From contig JAJZLX010000269.1 in the NCBI GenBank assembly GCA_021850555.1, positions 1 through 6,961 on the forward strand: a DNA stretch of 6,961 nucleotides. Direction: 5' to 3'. A program made the translations under genes and the position numbers. Positions 5,250 through 6,961 of this stretch are shown here, one piece after another. How positions within the stretch are numbered: the stretch's first letter is position 1; the number at the start of each line of letters is the position of its first letter. Below the pieces are notes generated by a model. It made no database searches and was not told the DNA's origin. It was given only the letters and a program-made list of their open reading frames with translations. Origin of the DNA: Pseudomonadota bacterium (GTDB lineage: Bacteria > Pseudomonadota > Gammaproteobacteria > Steroidobacterales > Steroidobacteraceae).

Positions 5250-6712
5250 TCGAGGTCCTGGTCAACGTCGGGCCGCGCCAGATGCGTGCCGCGCTCATCG
5301 AAGACGGAGTCGTTCAGGAGATCTTCATCGAGCACGCCGGCCGCCGCCGGCTGGTGAGCAATCTGTACAAGGGGCGCGTGACCCGCGTGCTGCCGGGCAT
5401 GCAGGCGGCATTCGTGGACATCGGTCTGGAGCGAACCGCTTTCCTGCATATCGACGATATCGTCAGCCCGCCGCTCGAGGAGACGGAACTGGCGCCGGCG
5501 GCGGCCGCTGCGATCGACGTGCGCCGCCTGGTCAGCCCCGGCGACGAGCTGCTGGTGCAGGTCATCAAGGACCCGATCGGCAGCAAGGGTGCGCGCCTGA
5601 GCACGTTCATCACGCTGCCGGCGCGCTACCTGGTGTACCTGCCCGCGGGCGAGGGCGTGGCCGTGTCGGCGAAGATCGATGACGAAGCCGAGCGCATCCG
5701 GCTGAAGTCGCTCGTGTGCGAGCTGCGGGCCGGTGAGGCCGGCGGCGGCTACATCCTGCGCACCGCCGCGCAGGGCGCGTCGGCCGAGGCGCTGCGCGAG
5801 GACATGGGCTACCTCGAGCGGCTCTGGCAGCATGTGCGCGCTCGCGCCGCCGAGGTGCCGCCCGGCTCGGTGGTACACGAGGATCTGCACCTGGCGCTGC
5901 GGCTGCTGCGCGATGAGCTGTCGCGGGGAGTCGGCGCGGTGCGGGTCGATTCGCCCGAGACGCACCGCTCCATGCGCGCGTTCGCCGAGCAGTTCATGCC
6001 GGGGGCCTCGACCCGCATCGAGTTGTACGACGAGGCGCGGCCGATATTCGATCTGCACGGCGTGGAGGACGAAATCAACCGGGCGCTCGAACGCAAGGTG
6101 ATGCTCAAGTCCGGCGGACATCTGGTGATCGACCAGACCGAGGCGATGACCACCATTGACGTCAATACCGGCGGCTACGTCGGTCACCGCAATCTGGAGG
6201 AAACCTGCTTCCGGACCAATCTCGAGGCGGCCGAAGTGATCGGCCGGCAGCTGCGGCTGCGCAATCTCGGCGGAATCATCATCATCGACTTCATCGACAT
6301 GCACGCCGAGTCGCATCGGCGGCAGATTCTCGCGGCGCTCGAGCGCTCGCTGGCCGCGGACCGGGCGCAGACGCGCATCGTCAACTTCTCGCCCCTGGGG
6401 CTGCTCGAGATGACTCGCAAGCGTACGCGCGAGAGTCTGGCGCATCTGCTGTGCGAGCCGTGCCGGGCGTGTGAAGGGCGTGGATTCGTCAAGACGGCCG
6501 AGACGGTCTGCAACGAGATTTTCCGCGAGCTGCTGCGCCAGGAGCGCGCGGGCGGGGAGCTGCTGGTGCTGGCGCATCAGACCGTGGTGGATCGGCTGCT
6601 CGAGGCGGAATCGGCCGCACTGGCGGCGCTGCAGGGGCAGGTCGGACGTACGGTGCGGCTGCAGGTCGAGGCGCTCTACGGCGTGGATCAGTTCGATGTC
6701 GTGGCGCTGTGA
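5246..6712 (+). CDS. rng: Ribonuclease G (RNase E/G family)
   Basis: RNase G is a 5'-monophosphate-sensing endoribonuclease that matures the 5' end of 16S rRNA and cuts some mRNAs. The start is GTG 5246, overlapping the maf stop (GTGA). The open frame continues upstream to an ATG at 5072, but that part lies over maf and is not family-like. From the GTG the protein has 488 residues, against 489 in E. coli. LYKGRVTRVLPGMQAAFVDI (40-59) opens the S1 RNA-binding domain, with an Ala-rich stretch at 82-89. IKDPIGSKGARLS (107-119) belongs to the 5'-sensor region. In the DNase I-like domain IDQTEAMTTIDVNTG (295-309) supplies Asp305, and IIIIDFIDM (344-352) supplies Asp348, the two metal-binding acids. 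CRACEGRG (406-413) is the zinc-link CxxC. There is no RNase E-type C-terminal scaffold, which fixes it as RNase G. All key residues are present. The protein ends in QFDVVAL, close to the E. coli end. Confidence 0.97.
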   Translation: MIEVLVNVGPRQMRAALIEDGVVQEIFIEHAGRRRLVSNLYKGRVTRVLPGMQAAFVDIGLERTAFLHIDDIVSPPLEETELAPAAAAAIDVRRLVSPGDELLVQVIKDPIGSKGARLSTFITLPARYLVYLPAGEGVAVSAKIDDEAERIRLKSLVCELRAGEAGGGYILRTAAQGASAEALREDMGYLERLWQHVRARAAEVPPGSVVHEDLHLALRLLRDELSRGVGAVRVDSPETHRSMRAFAEQFMPGASTRIELYDEARPIFDLHGVEDEINRALERKVMLKSGGHLVIDQTEAMTTIDVNTGGYVGHRNLEETCFRTNLEAAEVIGRQLRLRNLGGIIIIDFIDMHAESHRRQILAALERSLAADRAQTRIVNFSPLGLLEMTRKRTRESLAHLLCEPCRACEGRGFVKTAETVCNEIFRELLRQERAGGELLVLAHQTVVDRLLEAESAALAALQGQVGRTVRLQVEALYGVDQFDVVAL

Positions 6713-6746
6713 GGCGCGCGGGCGGCGGACGGAGTAGGCTTCCCCG

Positions 6747-6961
6747 ATGACGATCGTCGCAGCCCTGCAGATGAACTCCGGGCCCGATGTGCGCGCCAAT
6801 CTCGCCGCGGCGCGCACGCTGCTCGAGACGGCCGCCGCCCGTGAGGCGCGCCTGGCCGTGCTGCCCGAGAATTTCGCGTTCATGGGGCGGCGCGATGCCG
6901 ACAAGCGCGCAATCGGGGAGCCCGAAGGCGCCGGCCCCATCCAGGACTTCCTGGCCGAGAG
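6747..6961 (+). CDS. Carbon-nitrogen hydrolase, NIT1/YbeM type, N-terminal part only
   Basis: Seventy-one codons are visible before the window ends. MTIVAALQMNSGPDVRANLA is the usual opening of nitrilase-superfamily amidases. LPENFAFMG at 39-47 contains the first catalytic residue, Glu41, of the Glu-Lys-Cys triad; the Lys and Cys would lie beyond the edge. The LPENF..MG form is that of the NIT1/YbeM branch, whose characterised members hydrolyse deaminated glutathione as metabolite repair; applying that role here is an inference. The gene starts 34 bases after rng with no terminator between, so it probably belongs to the same transcript. GGAG at 6731-6734 is a possible but distant ribosome binding site. 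In related genomes a nitrilase of this kind sits between yhdP and tldD; here it follows rng directly. Confidence 0.9.
   Translation, partial: MTIVAALQMNSGPDVRANLAAARTLLETAAAREARLAVLPENFAFMGRRDADKRAIGEPEGAGPIQDFLAE

Noticed and set aside
6713..6746. Terminator or promoter between rng and the nitrilase gene
   Set aside because: Only 34 GC-rich bases with no hairpin plus T-run and no -10-like element.
5225..6940. Long open frame of about 571 codons antisense to rng
   Set aside because: It lies over a fully conserved rng, matches no family I know, and is the expected mirror of GC-rich codons. It also runs through both the maf-rng and rng-nitrilase junctions.

Overview
The window looks like chromosomal DNA from a very GC-rich gammaproteobacterium. 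Codon third positions are strongly G/C, and the gene order holA-nadD-rsfS-rlmH-maf-rng-nitrilase is the housekeeping arrangement known from Xanthomonadales/Nevskiales-type gammaproteobacteria. The lineage is inferred from gene order and protein similarity recalled from memory, not from a search. No RNA gene, insertion sequence, CRISPR array or phage gene was found. Genes fill the window almost completely. The largest gap is the 105-base divergent intergenic region at 1912-2016.

Left part (1-1911, minus strand). Two genes are read leftwards. pip encodes a proline iminopeptidase (S33 alpha/beta hydrolase) with a complete catalytic triad. Twelve bases after its stop, and in the same frame, begins a secreted solute-binding protein of the WtpA/ModA (tungstate/molybdate) type. 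It is open for 307 codons and runs off the left edge.

Middle (1912-2016). This is the divergent promoter region. It holds a perfect TATAAT on the plus strand that overlaps a near-perfect TATAAC on the minus strand, so one AT-rich core could fire both ways.

Right part (2017-6961, plus strand). Seven closely spaced genes probably form one operon: holA (DNA polymerase III delta), nadD (NAD synthesis), rsfS (ribosome silencing), rlmH (23S rRNA pseudouridine methylation), maf (house-cleaning nucleotide pyrophosphatase, YhdE type), rng (RNase G) and the first 71 codons of a NIT1/YbeM-type carbon-nitrogen hydrolase. Stop/start overlaps join nadD-rsfS, rlmH-maf and maf-rng. The set mixes replication, NAD supply, ribosome maturation and dormancy, RNA processing and metabolite repair, all growth-linked functions. 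Two usual partners are not in their expected places: lptE upstream of holA and yhdP between rng and the nitrilase.

I see no strong case for an undescribed system here. The items most worth a second look are the repeat-built basic N-terminal extension of RsfS, the symmetric divergent promoter core, and the identity and ligand of the solute-binding protein behind pip.
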